A stretch of DNA of 64,000 nt from Sphingomonas sp. ERG5 (GCF_000803065.1 NZ_JSXI01000001.1:124001-188000), one strand, 5' to 3'. Positions 30,394 to 41,423 are shown, numbered from the stretch's first letter. A program made the numbers and translations. Notes: generated by a model from the sequence alone, not told the origin.

Positions 30394-32118
30394 TTACATC
30401 TCCTGGACCGCCTGCACCCCCATGATGCCGAGTCCGTTACGGATAACCTGCCCGATTGCCTCGGCCAAGAAAAGCCGCGCGCATGTCAGCTCGGCGTTGT
30501 CCGCGATCATGAAGCGACGGGCGGCATCGTCCTTGCCCATATTCCACGCCGCGTGCAGCGCTGCCGCCAAGTCATAGAGATAAAAAGCAATTCTATGCGG
30601 CTCACGTGCCGCCGCCGCCGTGTCGACGATGCGTGGAAACTGCGCTGCGAGCTTCACCAGCGCCAGTTCCTGCGTGTCAAGTTGGGACAAATCGACCGTG
30701 CTGCACGTGATGCCCGCTTCCGCGACCTTTCGGCCGAGCGATGCGATCCGTGCATGGGCGTACTGCACATAAAAGACCGGATTGTCCTTCGACGCCTCGA
30801 CCACTTTGGCAAAGTCGAAGTCCATCTGCGCGTCCGACTTCCGCGTCAGCATGGTGAAACGGACCACATCCTTGCCGACTTCGTTCACGACCTCGGCAAG
30901 CGTGACGAAATTGCCCGACCGCTTCGACATCTTGACCGGTTCGCCAGCGCGCAGCAGCCGCACCATCTGCACCAACTTCACATCGAAGCGCGTCTTGCCG
31001 CCGGTCAATGCCTGCACCGCTGCAACGATGCGCTTGACCGTGCCGGCATGGTCAGCACCCCAGATGTCGATCAGCGCGTCGGCGCTTTGTGCCTTCTGGT
31101 AATGATAAGCGAGGTCCGCACCGAAATAGGTCCATTCGCCTGAAGACTTGCGGATCGGTCGGTCCTGATCATCGCCGAATTTGGTCGAGCGGAACAACGG
31201 CAGCACGACCGGCTCCCAGTCCTCGGGCGTCTCGCCCTTTGGCGCTTCCAGCACGCCGTCATAGATCAGATCGCGCGCGCGCAGATCCGCCTCGGCCGCC
31301 TCGGGCTTGCCGGCCGCCTGCAATTCCGCTTCCGACGAGAACAAGTCATGATGGATACCGAGCAGCGCGAGATCAGCCTTGATCAGCACCAGCATCGACG
31401 CCACCGCGCTCTTGCGGAACGGCGCAAGCCATTCGGCTTCGGGCGCGTCAGCATATGTGTCGCCGAATTCCCTGGCCAGCGCCTGGCCGACGGGGACCAG
31501 ATAGTCGCCGGGATACAGCCCCTCCGGAATCTCGCCGACATCGTTGCCGAGCGCCTCGCGGTACCGCAGGTGCACCGAGCGCGCGAGCACATCGACCTGG
31601 CCGCCCGCATCGTTGACATAATATTCGCGGATCACCTTGTGCCCGGCAAATTCCAACAGGCTGGCCAGCGCGTCGCCAACCACCGCGCCGCGGCAATGCC
31701 CCATATGCATCGGGCCGGTCGGGTTGGCGGAGACATATTCGACATTGACGGTTACGCCCTTGCCGCGCGACGACTTGCCATAATCCTCACCCTCGTCGCG
31801 GATCGCGGACAGTTCGGCGCGCCACGTGTCCTCGGTCAGCGCCAGATTGATGAACCCGGGTCCTGCGACCGATACCGTCTCGACCTCATCGAGCTTGCCG
31901 AGTTCGGTGGCGATCTTTTCGGCCAGCGCGCGCGGGTTGGTCGCGGCGGGTTTGGCCAGCACCATCGCGGCGTTGGTGGCGAGATCGCCATGCGTCACAT
32001 CGCGCGGCGGCTCGACCGTCACGGCGGCGCGATCCAGCCCAGCGGGCAAGTCGCCCGACGCAACAAGCGTATCGAGCGCCGCATCGAGATGCGCGGCGAA
32101 ACGGGTATAGAGGGTCAT
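30394..32118 (-). CDS. argS: Arginyl-tRNA synthetase
   Basis: 574 residues, a class I synthetase. The N-terminal additional domain precedes the HIGH-type motif MHMGH in NPTGPMHMGHCRGAVVGD. The KMSKRSGN motif is present and the DALR anticodon-binding domain forms the end. It charges tRNA-Arg. First gene of the argS-SPOR-nagZ-scpAB run on this strand. Confidence 0.97.
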   Translation of the reverse strand: MTLYTRFAAHLDAALDTLVASGDLPAGLDRAAVTVEPPRDVTHGDLATNAAMVLAKPAATNPRALAEKIATELGKLDEVETVSVAGPGFINLALTEDTWRAELSAIRDEGEDYGKSSRGKGVTVNVEYVSANPTGPMHMGHCRGAVVGDALASLLEFAGHKVIREYYVNDAGGQVDVLARSVHLRYREALGNDVGEIPEGLYPGDYLVPVGQALAREFGDTYADAPEAEWLAPFRKSAVASMLVLIKADLALLGIHHDLFSSEAELQAAGKPEAAEADLRARDLIYDGVLEAPKGETPEDWEPVVLPLFRSTKFGDDQDRPIRKSSGEWTYFGADLAYHYQKAQSADALIDIWGADHAGTVKRIVAAVQALTGGKTRFDVKLVQMVRLLRAGEPVKMSKRSGNFVTLAEVVNEVGKDVVRFTMLTRKSDAQMDFDFAKVVEASKDNPVFYVQYAHARIASLGRKVAEAGITCSTVDLSQLDTQELALVKLAAQFPRIVDTAAAAREPHRIAFYLYDLAAALHAAWNMGKDDAARRFMIADNAELTCARLFLAEAIGQVIRNGLGIMGVQAVQEM

Positions 32119-32281
32119 GGCTGGTCCGGTCGATGTCAGAGGCGAGCGCGGCCCTTAGCCGAAGCGGACGCGCGCTTCAAATTTCACCTCATGCGCAAAT
32201 TCGCGCGCTGGGGAATTTTGGACCGGCGAGGCACAACCCCTTCTTGGTTGAGCCTACGAAATAGCGGTGCCCCGCCGATCC

Positions 32282-32299
32282 CCTCCCCCGAGGGGGAGG
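32282..32299. repeat. Short GC palindrome downstream of the DUF1501 gene
   Basis: CCTCCCCC and GGGGGAGG separated by 2 nt, 20 bp beyond the minus-strand stop at 32319. In the 200-bp gap between argS and the DUF1501 gene I see nothing else apart from the likely argS promoter. Confidence 0.4.
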
Positions 32300-32318
32300 A
32301 ACTCATACAAGCGCTCTA

Positions 32319-33470
32319 TCAGGCGCGCAGCAGCCCCTGCACCACCGGCGTTCCCGGTGTATTGGGGAAAAGCGTCATCATCGTGCGAACAGGATCGGTG
32401 TCGAAATGGCTTGCGACCGCGCCACCGATAAATGCGTCGAGTTGCATCGTCGGCTTGAGATCGCGCCCCTCATACAACGCGCTCATACCCAGGCCCGGCC
32501 AATCTGCAATCACCCGCCCCCCTTTCACGCCACCACCCAACAGCATCGCTGAACTCGCAGTGCCGTGATCGGTTCCACCAGTTCCATTTACCGCCACCGT
32601 CCGGCCGAATTCCGTGGCGACCAGCACCATCGTATCCGCCCAGAGCGGACCGAGCCCCGCCTGCAGCGCGCCAATCAGCGCATCCAGCCCCTTGAGTTGC
32701 GTGCCCAGCCGGCCGCGTTGTTGCGCGTGCGTGTCCCAGCCGCCGGTCTCGATCATCGCGATTCGCGCGCCATCGGGTGCGGCGAGCAGTTTCGCCGCCA
32801 ATGCGCCGGTCGCTGAGGCGTTACGACCATTATCGCCCGCCAGGTCGTCCGTGAGCTTTCGCGTATTCATCGCCTCGCTCCACAACTGGTGGAGTTGGCT
32901 GTCTCCCTCGTACAGCATGGTCACGCGCTGCAAAAGATCATCCGACGCATCGGGCAAGCTGGAGGGAGCATAGGATGAAACCTCATGCGGTCCGCGCAGT
33001 GCCATCGGCACTGCCGAGGCGACCGCGATCGCTCTCGCCTCGCCGGAGGGGATCACCCCGAGCATGCGATTCATCCAACCGTCCTTGACGCGATACGCAC
33101 CGGCACCGCCCGTCTCGAGGACATTCTGCCCGTCGAAATGCGATCGATCACGATAAGGTGAGGCAATGGCATGCGCGAACAAGGCCTGGTTCTGGCGGTA
33201 GAGGCCGCCGACCGTGGCCAGAGAAGGATGCAGCGCGAACATCGAATCGAGCTTCATGGCGTTGTCGAAATCAACCGCCAGCACGCCGCGCGCACCGGCA
33301 AAAGCCGGATCACCCACCGGGGCGACAGTGCCGAGACCATCCGCTGCACCGCGCTGGATGATGAACACGAAGCGCTTGTCGGTTTCGGCCTTGGCCCAGG
33401 CGATGCTTGGGGCCAGCAACGCCAGAGATCCGAGCGCACCGCGGCCGATCAGGGAACGACGGTCGATCAT
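32319..33470 (-). CDS. DUF1501 family protein, Tat-exported
   Basis: 383 residues. The N-terminus MIDRRSLIGRGALGSLALLAPSIAWA is a twin-arginine signal peptide (RRSLIG). The mature part has the alkaline phosphatase/sulfatase-like features of DUF1501: IQRGAADGL near the start, DRSHFDGQN, GGWDTH and EFGRT…GTDHGTA. Members of the family are always found beside a DUF1800 gene, as here 3 bp upstream. The biochemical role is unknown; the fold suggests a metal-dependent hydrolase in the periplasm. Confidence 0.88.
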   Translation of the reverse strand: MIDRRSLIGRGALGSLALLAPSIAWAKAETDKRFVFIIQRGAADGLGTVAPVGDPAFAGARGVLAVDFDNAMKLDSMFALHPSLATVGGLYRQNQALFAHAIASPYRDRSHFDGQNVLETGGAGAYRVKDGWMNRMLGVIPSGEARAIAVASAVPMALRGPHEVSSYAPSSLPDASDDLLQRVTMLYEGDSQLHQLWSEAMNTRKLTDDLAGDNGRNASATGALAAKLLAAPDGARIAMIETGGWDTHAQQRGRLGTQLKGLDALIGALQAGLGPLWADTMVLVATEFGRTVAVNGTGGTDHGTASSAMLLGGGVKGGRVIADWPGLGMSALYEGRDLKPTMQLDAFIGGAVASHFDTDPVRTMMTLFPNTPGTPVVQGLLRA

Positions 33471-33473
33471 CGC

Positions 33474-34982
33474 CTATCTCCGCATGAATTCTGGCGCGAC
33501 GAGAAGCAAGGCAAGCGCCTGCCCCGGGCTTTCCGCGCGTGCCAGCGCCTGAGTCGTCGAAGCCCCGACCGCAGCGGGGAAAAGCTTCGGCGCGAGCGCG
33601 CGAGCGTCGATCGCCCCGCCGGCCCGGGTCGCGAATCGTTCCGCCGCCTCGACCCGACGCATCACGGCGTCGGGACCGGCCCAACTGGCATTGATATCGT
33701 CGTAACCGGCGGGCGATCCCGGTCGCCATATCGGCTGACCAAGTTGATTGAGCAGACCGTTGACGACCAACGGCTGCACCGTCTTCATGCCCAGCGCGCG
33801 CATCGCGGACACCGACCATTCCCAGGGTGTCTTGAACTTCGAATTCGATTCGCTCCAGGCTTCGGGTGCTGCGATGAGCGCGCGATAGACAGTTGGCAGG
33901 TCGCCGTCCGATGTCAGAAATGCCGTTTCGAGCCGCGTGACCAAGGCGGGCGCAGGCGCATCACCGGTGAAGTGCCGCGCCAATTTGGTGGCGATATGCT
34001 TCGCGGTCGCCGGATGCACGGCGAGATCGGACAGCACCGCCTGCGCCTGCCGCTCCCCGTCCTGCGCATAGCTCCTGCCGATGATCATGCGCGCACCCGG
34101 TTCATGGATCCGCTCGGCAAACACGAAATCGCCGGGGACACCATCCACTCCGACCACCCGCGCAACCGGGCCGTTGGTCAGGCCCGAGACTGTCCAGCCA
34201 GTCAGCGCACGTGCAAATTCGGTCACATCCGCTTGCGAATAGCCGGTGCGTACCCCCAGCGTGTGCAGTTCCAATATTTCGCGCGCCAGATTCTCGTTCA
34301 ACCCCAGCCTGCGATTGGGGCGATTGGCGGCACGGCTGCTGATCGGACTGTTCGGGCCGATCGATTCCGCTTGATCGAGATAGAGCAGCATGGCCGGATG
34401 CCGCTCGACCGCCGCCAACATGTCACTGAACTTGCCCAGCACATGCGGCCGGATCGCTTCGAATTCGAGCAGTCCGGCCAGGCCGATCACCGTCAGCTTG
34501 TCGGCCGATACCGCGAAATGATTGGACCAGAAATGCACCAGCCGCTCGACGAACGGCGCGGCGCTGGTCAGCGAAGAAAGAGCCCGGCCGCCGACCGCCG
34601 TGACGTAATTGTCGCGACCCTGACGCTGTGCGAATTGCCGCGCCTGCCTGATGGGGTCCTTGCCATCGTCAACCATCTTGCCGGCCGCCGCAGCGGTCGT
34701 TGCTGTGCTCATTGCCGGATTGTCGCCGATCATCGTTGCGGCCTCGGCGGCGACGGACATAGAGCGCGAACCGGACATTGCGCGCAATTGGCGCGCTTCG
34801 GTCAGATAATCGGCCAGTTCGCCCGCGACCTGACGCCGCGTCGGCATCGCAGCGATCGCCGCGGGCCGCGCCTCATACCGGTCGAACTGGCCCAGCAGAT
34901 ATCCAGCTGGACCTTCCGGCACCGCATCATCCGCGCGCGCGCCCAGCCCGAAGCGATTCAATGCAATACTAGCCTGCGACAT
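33474..34982 (-). CDS. DUF1800 family protein
   Basis: 502 residues from ATG at 34982. It starts with the family pattern SQASIALNRFGLGARADDA and contains ERLVHFWSNHFAVS, NENLAREILELHTLG and YSQADVTEFARALTGW, all conserved in DUF1800. No obvious signal peptide or catalytic triad. The 3-bp gap to the DUF1501 gene suggests the two act together, perhaps as a periplasmic or surface complex. Unknown function. Confidence 0.88.
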   Translation of the reverse strand: MSQASIALNRFGLGARADDAVPEGPAGYLLGQFDRYEARPAAIAAMPTRRQVAGELADYLTEARQLRAMSGSRSMSVAAEAATMIGDNPAMSTATTAAAAGKMVDDGKDPIRQARQFAQRQGRDNYVTAVGGRALSSLTSAAPFVERLVHFWSNHFAVSADKLTVIGLAGLLEFEAIRPHVLGKFSDMLAAVERHPAMLLYLDQAESIGPNSPISSRAANRPNRRLGLNENLAREILELHTLGVRTGYSQADVTEFARALTGWTVSGLTNGPVARVVGVDGVPGDFVFAERIHEPGARMIIGRSYAQDGERQAQAVLSDLAVHPATAKHIATKLARHFTGDAPAPALVTRLETAFLTSDGDLPTVYRALIAAPEAWSESNSKFKTPWEWSVSAMRALGMKTVQPLVVNGLLNQLGQPIWRPGSPAGYDDINASWAGPDAVMRRVEAAERFATRAGGAIDARALAPKLFPAAVGASTTQALARAESPGQALALLLVAPEFMRR

Positions 34983-35099
34983 AGGCCTTTCCCTGGCGCC
35001 CCAGGACAATGACTATACCGGGTTTGTCGCAAGAGTGTGCCAGTAGCGGGTTTTGTCGTTCGTTTCGTACAGCTTGTCGCGCGACACCGCCAAGGGAGG

Positions 35100-36263
35100 T
35101 CAGAACCCCTCGGGCAACACGATCGATCCAACCACGTCGCGATAACGCGTGACAGCATAGCGATCGGTCATACCGGCGATGAAATCGGCAATATGACGGC
35201 TGCGCTCGGGCTCGCTATCGGGCAGCCGCGACGACCATGATTCCGGCATCAGCATCGGATCGGCATGATAGGCCGCGAACAGGCCGGCAACCACGCCGTG
35301 CGCCGCATCCGCCGCCGCCAGTTGGCGCGGGTGATGATAGAGATTGTCGTACATGAAGCGCTTGAGCGCGCGTTCGTCCTCGCGCATGCCGTGCGAAAAA
35401 CCGACCAGCTGCCCCGCGGACCGCACATCCGCTGCCGTTTCGATCCTCGCCGCCGCCAGCCGCGTCCGGGTCTCGGCGATCACGTCATTGACCATCGCGC
35501 CGATCTGTCCCCGGATCAACTCGCCGGTCAGTCGTTCCAGCGGGACATCGGTAAAGCGCGCGCGCGTGTCAGTCCAGCCCCGTGCGACCACCGGCACCGC
35601 CATCAACTGGTCGAGACTGAGCAATCCGGCACGCAAGCCATCATCGATATCATGATTGTCATAGGCGATGTCGTCGGCGATCGCCGCGACCTGCGCCTCC
35701 AATGATGGCCAGCGGCCAAGGTCGAAGGGGAAAGCAGCATTCGCTGCTGCCAGCGCCCAGCCCGGCTCGGCGATCGGCCCGTTATGCTTGGCCAGTCCTT
35801 CGAGCGTCTCCCAAGTCAAATTGAGCCCGTTCCAGCGTGGATAAGGGCTGTCGATTTCCATCAGCGCGCGCAGCGTATTGCCATTATGGTCGAAGCCGCC
35901 CTGCCCGGCCAACGCGGCTTTCAGCGCGTCCTCGCCGGCATGACCGAAGGGTGGATGACCGATATCGTGCGCCAGACACAGTGCCTCGGTCAGATCCTCG
36001 TTCAAGCCCAACGCACGTGCGATCGTGCGCCCGATTTGCGCGACTTCGATGCTGTGGGTCAGCCGGACACGGAAATGATCGCCGTCCGGCGACAGGAAAA
36101 CCTGGGTCTTGTGGCGCAATCGCCGGAAGCTGATCGAGTGGACGATCCGATCGCGATCGCGCTGAAACGCGTCGCGTGGCCCGCGTTCGGTGCTGCCCTG
36201 CTCCTTGTGCTGGCGCCCTTTGCTGTGCGCCGGATCGGAAGCCCAGGGCACCGCTGTCCTCAT
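35100..36263 (-). CDS. dgt: Deoxyguanosinetriphosphate triphosphohydrolase-like protein
   Basis: 387 residues. HD-domain metal site: [11 protein letters not shown]…RLTHSIEV, then [16 protein letters not shown], and [10 protein letters not shown]. It cleaves dNTPs to nucleoside and triphosphate. I chose ATG at 36263 ([11 protein letters not shown]) because homology begins there; the frame is open upstream to TTG 36308, which would overlap the previous gene. No good Shine-Dalgarno sequence. A 15-bp duplication lies just upstream. Confidence 0.88.
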   Translation of the reverse strand: MRTAVPWASDPAHSKGRQHKEQGSTERGPRDAFQRDRDRIVHSISFRRLRHKTQVFLSPDGDHFRVRLTHSIEVAQIGRTIARALGLNEDLTEALCLAHDIGHPPFGHAGEDALKAALAGQGGFDHNGNTLRALMEIDSPYPRWNGLNLTWETLEGLAKHNGPIAEPGWALAAANAAFPFDLGRWPSLEAQVAAIADDIAYDNHDIDDGLRAGLLSLDQLMAVPVVARGWTDTRARFTDVPLERLTGELIRGQIGAMVNDVIAETRTRLAAARIETAADVRSAGQLVGFSHGMREDERALKRFMYDNLYHHPRQLAAADAAHGVVAGLFAAYHADPMLMPESWSSRLPDSEPERSRHIADFIAGMTDRYAVTRYRDVVGSIVLPEGF

Positions 36264-36277
36264 GATGCCGGGACCAT

Positions 36278-36306
36278 CCTCATTTACCGCCCCCTCATTT
36301 ACCGCC
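36278..36306. repeat. 15-bp tandem duplication at the gene end
   Basis: CCTCATTTACCGCC occurs at 36278-36291 and 36293-36306, 15 bp apart. The second copy encodes the last two residues and the TGA stop of the TPR/SPOR gene, and the first copy repeats them after the stop. It is a recent in-frame-sized slippage or duplication between the two genes. Confidence 0.7.
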
Positions 36307-38421
36307 AAGCTTGGTGACCTTCTGCCCTGCTTCGCTGGTAAAGGTGAACCCCGAAATATCCGATTTCGCGATCAGATTGACGAAGGCGCGTGCCTCTTCA
36401 TTGGTCTTGAATGGCCCGGTCAGCACCCGGTTGGTCAGACGCAGCGGCGTGGTCCAGCCCGATTTTCCCTTGAACGCCGCGGGCGACTTGTCACGCACCC
36501 GCGCCCATTCCTTGGCCAGACTTGCCTCATTGGCGCCACCCGCGACCTGCACCCAGATCCGCGACGGCTCGAGAATCTTGGGGTCGTTCTTCTTCTTGAG
36601 TTCCTCGGCCTTTTTGGCATCGGCCAATTTCTTGTCGGCGAGCTTCTTGTCCGCCAACTTCTTGTCTGCGAGTTTCTTGTCGCTGGCCTTCTTCTCCGCC
36701 GCTTTCTGATCGACGATCGCCTTGGCCTGGATGGCGGCATCATCGGGCGCGGGCTTGGCGGTAGTCAAAGGCTTCGGCTCAACTCGTGCAGGCGGCGCTT
36801 CGGCAAGCTTGATCGGCGCGACCTCAGGCACAGGATTGGGCTCGGGCGGCGCCTGGACCGGATCCACGCCAAGCTCGGACCCGGGCACCGTGATATTGGC
36901 GATGATCTTCGACAGGATCGAATCCTCGCCGCGCGCCGCGCCTGGTGGATGCAGTTCAGACGTGACGGTCGCTACTGGCTGCTGGGCCGGTGGCGCTGAT
37001 ACGGGTTTGGACGATGGCGCGGATTGTACGGGCGCGGGCATGGGCCGATCGACCGGCGACACAGCGACTATAACATGCGGTGCGGTAACAGCGGCAGGCG
37101 CGAATTGAGTCGTGGACGGATTCTCGAGGACGTCGGGCCCTTCTTCAGCCGTATCCGACCCGCTCCCGTCCATCACGGGTGCTGGCGACGTCGGTAGCTT
37201 CGTGACAACGGGCGCTGACGCGACGACGGGCTTGCTCTCTTCAACCACCGGTCGGGCAACCGAGGGTATCGGCGCCATGTCGCGGCGCGGCGCCGGCACA
37301 GCCGTGATCGTCACGGGCCGGGCAGAGGCCAACGTAACCGGCGGCAATTCACCGCCCGCGCGCGATGGCGTTGCTCGCACCACCTCTGTCCGGCCCGGTA
37401 TCTCCTGCACGATTTCCCTGCTCACCGGTGGCCCGACATAGGCCGGGGGCGCCGGCAGCGGGACCGGCGGAGTCGTCGTTGCGGTCGCGAGCCGGACAGG
37501 GTCATTGCCGCTCTTGTCTTTCCTGTCCCGCTTGCGGTCGCGACGATCCTTCTTCTCAACCACCGGCACGGGCGGCTTCACCGTGCTCGCCATCACCACT
37601 GGCCGTCCGGGCTCGGGTTGCAATGCCGGCAAAGGCGGCGCCAACCGCGCATCCTGCATGCGCTGCACCGAGCCGCGCACCTCGCCGAAATGCACCGCGA
37701 ACGCGCGATCGACTGCGCTCAGTTGCGGCAATCGCTGGAAAAAGGGCTCCAGCCCTTGGGCAAGGCCGCCCGGCATCATGCTCGTCGCAATCCGCTCGGC
37801 TCCATTTGTGTCGCCCGTCATCGCAAGGATGAAGGCGCGTGCGCGCCACGCCGCGCGGTCGCTGCGGCGAAGCAGTGGATCGAGCTGCGACAGGGCCTCG
37901 TCCCGCCGTCCGGAAATGCCCAGCGACAAAGCGTAACGCCGGATCGTCTCATCGGCCGGCCCATTCTTCAGGGCCAGTCGATAATCGCGTTGCGCTCGCT
38001 CCTGTTCACCGATCAGATCATAGGCAAGCCCTCGGTCCGCCACGAACAGGCGCACATCGCCCCGAAACGATTCCGCCTCGGCAAAGCGGCGCAGCGCCTC
38101 GCCCGGTCGCCCACCCTGGACGAGCAAGGTCCCCAACCCAGCCTTGATCCTGGGATTTCGCGGATCGAGACGCTCCGCGCGTGCGAAAAAGCCAGACGCA
38201 GCCGTCGCATCATCAAGCTTCAGGGTCAGTTCTCCGGCACGAACAAGCGCCTCCACATCGCCCGGATTGGCGGCGAGCAGCCGCATCTCGGCCGCCAGCG
38301 CATCCGCATCGGGTGTCGGTGCCTGGACGATGGCATATTGCGCGCGCACAGGCATGGCGGTCGCCGCCAATGACAGGGCGAGCGCAAGCGTGGCGGCATC
38401 GGAACGTCGGAACAGTCGCAT
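36295..38421 (-). CDS. Large secreted TPR/SPOR-domain protein
   Basis: 708 residues. A signal peptide ends at AMPVRA. Residues 30-240 are TPR repeats ([46 protein letters not shown]…). A long Pro/Ser/Val-rich linker holds a Lys/Asp/Ala repeat near residue 590, and the C-terminus is a SPOR domain ([22 protein letters not shown]…[13 protein letters not shown]). SPOR binding to bare glycan suggests a role at the septum, consistent with its place directly after ftsZ in the same direction. Substrate or partner unknown. Confidence 0.82.
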   Translation of the reverse strand: MRLFRRSDAATLALALSLAATAMPVRAQYAIVQAPTPDADALAAEMRLLAANPGDVEALVRAGELTLKLDDATAASGFFARAERLDPRNPRIKAGLGTLLVQGGRPGEALRRFAEAESFRGDVRLFVADRGLAYDLIGEQERAQRDYRLALKNGPADETIRRYALSLGISGRRDEALSQLDPLLRRSDRAAWRARAFILAMTGDTNGAERIATSMMPGGLAQGLEPFFQRLPQLSAVDRAFAVHFGEVRGSVQRMQDARLAPPLPALQPEPGRPVVMASTVKPPVPVVEKKDRRDRKRDRKDKSGNDPVRLATATTTPPVPLPAPPAYVGPPVSREIVQEIPGRTEVVRATPSRAGGELPPVTLASARPVTITAVPAPRRDMAPIPSVARPVVEESKPVVASAPVVTKLPTSPAPVMDGSGSDTAEEGPDVLENPSTTQFAPAAVTAPHVIVAVSPVDRPMPAPVQSAPSSKPVSAPPAQQPVATVTSELHPPGAARGEDSILSKIIANITVPGSELGVDPVQAPPEPNPVPEVAPIKLAEAPPARVEPKPLTTAKPAPDDAAIQAKAIVDQKAAEKKASDKKLADKKLADKKLADKKLADAKKAEELKKKNDPKILEPSRIWVQVAGGANEASLAKEWARVRDKSPAAFKGKSGWTTPLRLTNRVLTGPFKTNEEARAFVNLIAKSDISGFTFTSEAGQKVTKLGGK
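36629..36703. repeat. Five 15-bp tandem units inside the TPR/SPOR gene
   Basis: Units start at 36629, 36644, 36659, 36674 and 36689, each beginning TTCTTGTC or a close variant. On the coding strand they give the KKLAD/KKASD repeat, probably a charged helical spacer before the SPOR domain. A slippage-prone site that can change in length without frameshift. Confidence 0.8.
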
Positions 38422-38572
38422 CAGTCGGTCAGCCTAGACGCTGGCTTGGCTGAACCGGCAATGTCCGGCGACATGACGGCGCGCCAAGCCGACGCGAACC
38501 GGCGGTAAACCGGCAGCGTCGGTGGCCTCGCGGTCGTTTCCCGCGCGCAGATGGCGCTCGGGCAAGAACAAG

Positions 38573-40042
38573 TTACTGATTATTCTGGCGATGCAGGAAA
38601 CGCGGAATGTCGAGCGGATCCTTGTCGGTCGGCTCTTCTTCCCGCGCCGCGCCGCGCGAGGCGCCCGACATGCGCTCGAACAATGTTCCACCGAGCTTGA
38701 CGCGCGGTGCAGGCGGCGGGGGCGCCGGCTCGTCCGCAGCGGCTTCTTCGGCCGGCGGCGTGCCGGGCGACAACCAGCGACGGCGCGCGCCGCCATCGGT
38801 CGCCACACCAACGTCCTTGGCCGGAGCAGCATCGATCGCAGGCTCGTCACCGAACACCTGGACCGGTGGCACTTCGACCGGGTTGTCGAGATCGACCACT
38901 TCGGTTTCGCTACCCAGCACCAGTTCGTCGGTATCGGAAGCAAGCGAGTCGGCAACGGGTTCCTCGACCGGCGTTTCCGCTACGACAGGTTCGGCGGCCA
39001 CCGGCTCTTCGGCTTTTTTCGGCGCCGTGAAGGTAAAAGCGCGCGATGCGGGTGCAGCGGCTTCCACCGGCCGCGCGCTCGCCTCGATGCCGGTCGCGAC
39101 GACCGACACGCGAATCCGACCTTCTAGATCGGGATTGAACGCCGAACCCCAGATGATGTTCGCATCCTCATCAACCAGTTCGCGAATATGGTTCGCGGCT
39201 TCATCGACTTCGAGCAGGCGCATATCGTCGCCACCGGTAATCGATACGATGACGCCCTTGGCGCCCTTCATGCTCACGCCATCGAGCAGCGGGTTGGCGA
39301 TCGCCTTCGACGCCGCCTCGATCGCGCGATTGTCGCCCGACGCTTCGCCGGTGCCCATCATCGCCTTGCCCATTTCCTGCATCACGGAACGGACGTCAGC
39401 GAAATCGAGGTTGATAAGGCCGGGCATGACCATCAGGTCGGTGATGCCGCGCACGCCCTGCTGCAGCACCTCGTCCGCCATCTGGAACGCCTCCTTGAAG
39501 GTGGTGTTCGCATTAGCCACCAGGAACAGGTTCTGGTTGGGAATGACGATCAGCGTGTCAACGTACTTCTGCAGTTCCTCGATGCCCGCCTCGGCGCTCT
39601 TGGCGCGGCGATTGCCCTCGAACGCGAACGGCTTGGTCACCACGCCGACGGTCAGGATGCCCATGTCGCGCGCCGCCTTGGCGATGACCGGGGCAGCACC
39701 AGTGCCGGTGCCGCCGCCCATGCCGGCGGCGATGAAGCACATATGCGCGCCTTCCAGCGTCTTGATGAGCTGGTCGATCGTCTCCTCGGCCGCGGCGCGC
39801 CCGATCTCCGGCCGGCTGCCGGCACCCAGACCTTGCGTGATCTTCGCCCCGAGCTGAATGCGGTGCGGTGCGCTGGACTGTTTCAACGCCTGCGAGTCGG
39901 TGTTCGCGACGAGAAAGTCGACGCCCTGCACTTCTGCACGCATCATGTTGGCAATCGCGTTGCCGCCTGCACCGCCCACGCCGATCACGGCAATGCGCGG
40001 CGTCAGTTCGTCAACTTCGGGCGGAAGAAATTCGATGCTCAT
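38573..40042 (-). CDS. ftsZ: Cell division GTPase FtsZ
   Basis: 489 residues from ATG at 40042, with GGAG 9 nt upstream. The tubulin signature [12 protein letters not shown] lies near residue 105, the GTPase core ends near 320. A long acidic Pro/Glu-rich linker (about 320-470) is typical of alphaproteobacteria, and the C-terminal peptide [12 protein letters not shown] is the site for FtsA and other partners. Polymerises into the Z ring. Last gene of the dcw cluster; ftsA ends 112 bp upstream. Confidence 0.98.
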   Translation of the reverse strand: MSIEFLPPEVDELTPRIAVIGVGGAGGNAIANMMRAEVQGVDFLVANTDSQALKQSSAPHRIQLGAKITQGLGAGSRPEIGRAAAEETIDQLIKTLEGAHMCFIAAGMGGGTGTGAAPVIAKAARDMGILTVGVVTKPFAFEGNRRAKSAEAGIEELQKYVDTLIVIPNQNLFLVANANTTFKEAFQMADEVLQQGVRGITDLMVMPGLINLDFADVRSVMQEMGKAMMGTGEASGDNRAIEAASKAIANPLLDGVSMKGAKGVIVSITGGDDMRLLEVDEAANHIRELVDEDANIIWGSAFNPDLEGRIRVSVVATGIEASARPVEAAAPASRAFTFTAPKKAEEPVAAEPVVAETPVEEPVADSLASDTDELVLGSETEVVDLDNPVEVPPVQVFGDEPAIDAAPAKDVGVATDGGARRRWLSPGTPPAEEAAADEPAPPPPAPRVKLGGTLFERMSGASRGAAREEEPTDKDPLDIPRFLHRQNNQ

Positions 40043-40153
40043 GCGCCTGTCTCCACTGCGCTTCAAAAACCCCGAAGCGCCATTTACTCTTGTTCGTTCT
40101 GCACCATCGCTTGCGGTCGTTCCAGCGCGAAAGATACCACGTGTCGTATTTCT

Positions 40154-41416
40154 TTAATAATTAGCCCGCGCCATCGCGATCAAGCGTCGAATCACCGCAA
40201 AACCCTTGGGCCGATGCACGGTCGTATGCCCGTTCGACAACTCGCGCAGGTCGACCGGGTCGGACGCGGCATAATAAGCCAGGCCCGCCAGAGTCGCGAA
40301 AGCGGGACCGCTATGCGCTTCGGGCAAGGCGGTCAGCCCGCGCGGGCGACCGATCCTGACTGAGCGCCCCAATGCCTGTTGCGCATAGTCGGCGATACCC
40401 TTCAATTCCGCACCGCCGCCGGTCAGCACGACCTGGCGCCCGACCGGCCCGGAAAATTTCAGGTCGACCAGCGCCTTTTGCACTTCACCGATCAGATGAT
40501 CGAGCCGCTGGCGGATCACCGCGATCAATTGCGCGCGCGTGATCCGACTGCCCTCACGCGCATCGTCCTCGGCATTGAGGGGTGCGACTTCGATCATTTC
40601 GTGATTGTCACGCGGCGATGCATTGGCCGAACCATAGAAGCACTTCATCCGCTCGGCCTGGGCCGGCGTCATGCCGAAGGTCGAAGCGATGTCGCTGGTG
40701 ATGTCCGACGCGCCGAACGGGATCGAGGTCAGCCCGACCAGCATCCCGCCAGCGTAAAGCGACACATTAGTCACCCCCGCGCCCATTTCGACCAGTGCGA
40801 CGCCCAGTTCGCGCTCATCGTCCGACAAGCAAGCCATGCCCGTCGCGACCGGTGAGGCGATGATCGACTTCACTTCAAGATGCGCGTTGGCCACGCACAA
40901 GCCAAGATTGCGTACCGGTGATCCGTCGGCTGCGACGACATGGATATGTACGCCAAGCCGGTCAGCATGCAGCCCGAGCGGCTTCTTGACCCCGGTCAGC
41001 CCGTCGAGCGTGTAGAGCGCGGGCTGCGCATGCAACACCATGCGGCCCGCCGGGTCGATCGACTCGCGCCCCGCCTGCAACAATGCGTCGATGTCCGACT
41101 GTTCGACCCGGTGGCCGCCCAGTTCGAACTCGATCGATGCGACATCGGACACCAGGCCGCCAGCCGAAAAGCTCACCCAGACATTCTGGATGTTGACCCC
41201 GGCGATCCGCTCGGCCTGCTCGACCGCTTCGCGCACCGCTGCCTCGGTCGCATCCGCATCGGCGATATAACCGCGCTTGACGCCCCGGCTCTCGCGCTGA
41301 CCGGTGCCAAGCACGATCAGCTCGCCGCCATCTCCCTTCTGCGCGATCATTGCCGACACCTTGGACGATCCGATATCGAGCGCGGTGATCAACCCCTCTG
41401 GTGTTACTTTTGCCAT
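40154..41416 (-). CDS. ftsA: Cell division protein FtsA
   Basis: 420 residues of the actin-like fold. It opens with ITALDIGSSKVSAMIAQ (phosphate 1), has the SHS2 insertion (VSFSAGGLVSD…) and VALVEMGAGVTNVSLYAGG (phosphate 2). VVLTGGGAELKGI binds adenosine. The C-terminal amphipathic membrane-targeting helix is RRLIAMARANY. Tethers FtsZ to the membrane. Starts 7 bp after ftsQ. Confidence 0.97.
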   Translation of the reverse strand: MAKVTPEGLITALDIGSSKVSAMIAQKGDGGELIVLGTGQRESRGVKRGYIADADATEAAVREAVEQAERIAGVNIQNVWVSFSAGGLVSDVASIEFELGGHRVEQSDIDALLQAGRESIDPAGRMVLHAQPALYTLDGLTGVKKPLGLHADRLGVHIHVVAADGSPVRNLGLCVANAHLEVKSIIASPVATGMACLSDDERELGVALVEMGAGVTNVSLYAGGMLVGLTSIPFGASDITSDIASTFGMTPAQAERMKCFYGSANASPRDNHEMIEVAPLNAEDDAREGSRITRAQLIAVIRQRLDHLIGEVQKALVDLKFSGPVGRQVVLTGGGAELKGIADYAQQALGRSVRIGRPRGLTALPEAHSGPAFATLAGLAYYAASDPVDLRELSNGHTTVHRPKGFAVIRRLIAMARANY

Positions 41417-41423
41417 ACCCCGT

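Noticed and set aside
33171..35012. 613-codon open frame antisense to the DUF1800/DUF1501 genes
   Set aside because: Low-complexity Arg/His/Gln product typical of antisense GC-rich frames; the minus strand holds two recognised genes.
36629..36703. 15-bp repeats as a mobile or regulatory element
   Set aside because: They are in frame within a coding region and encode a protein repeat.
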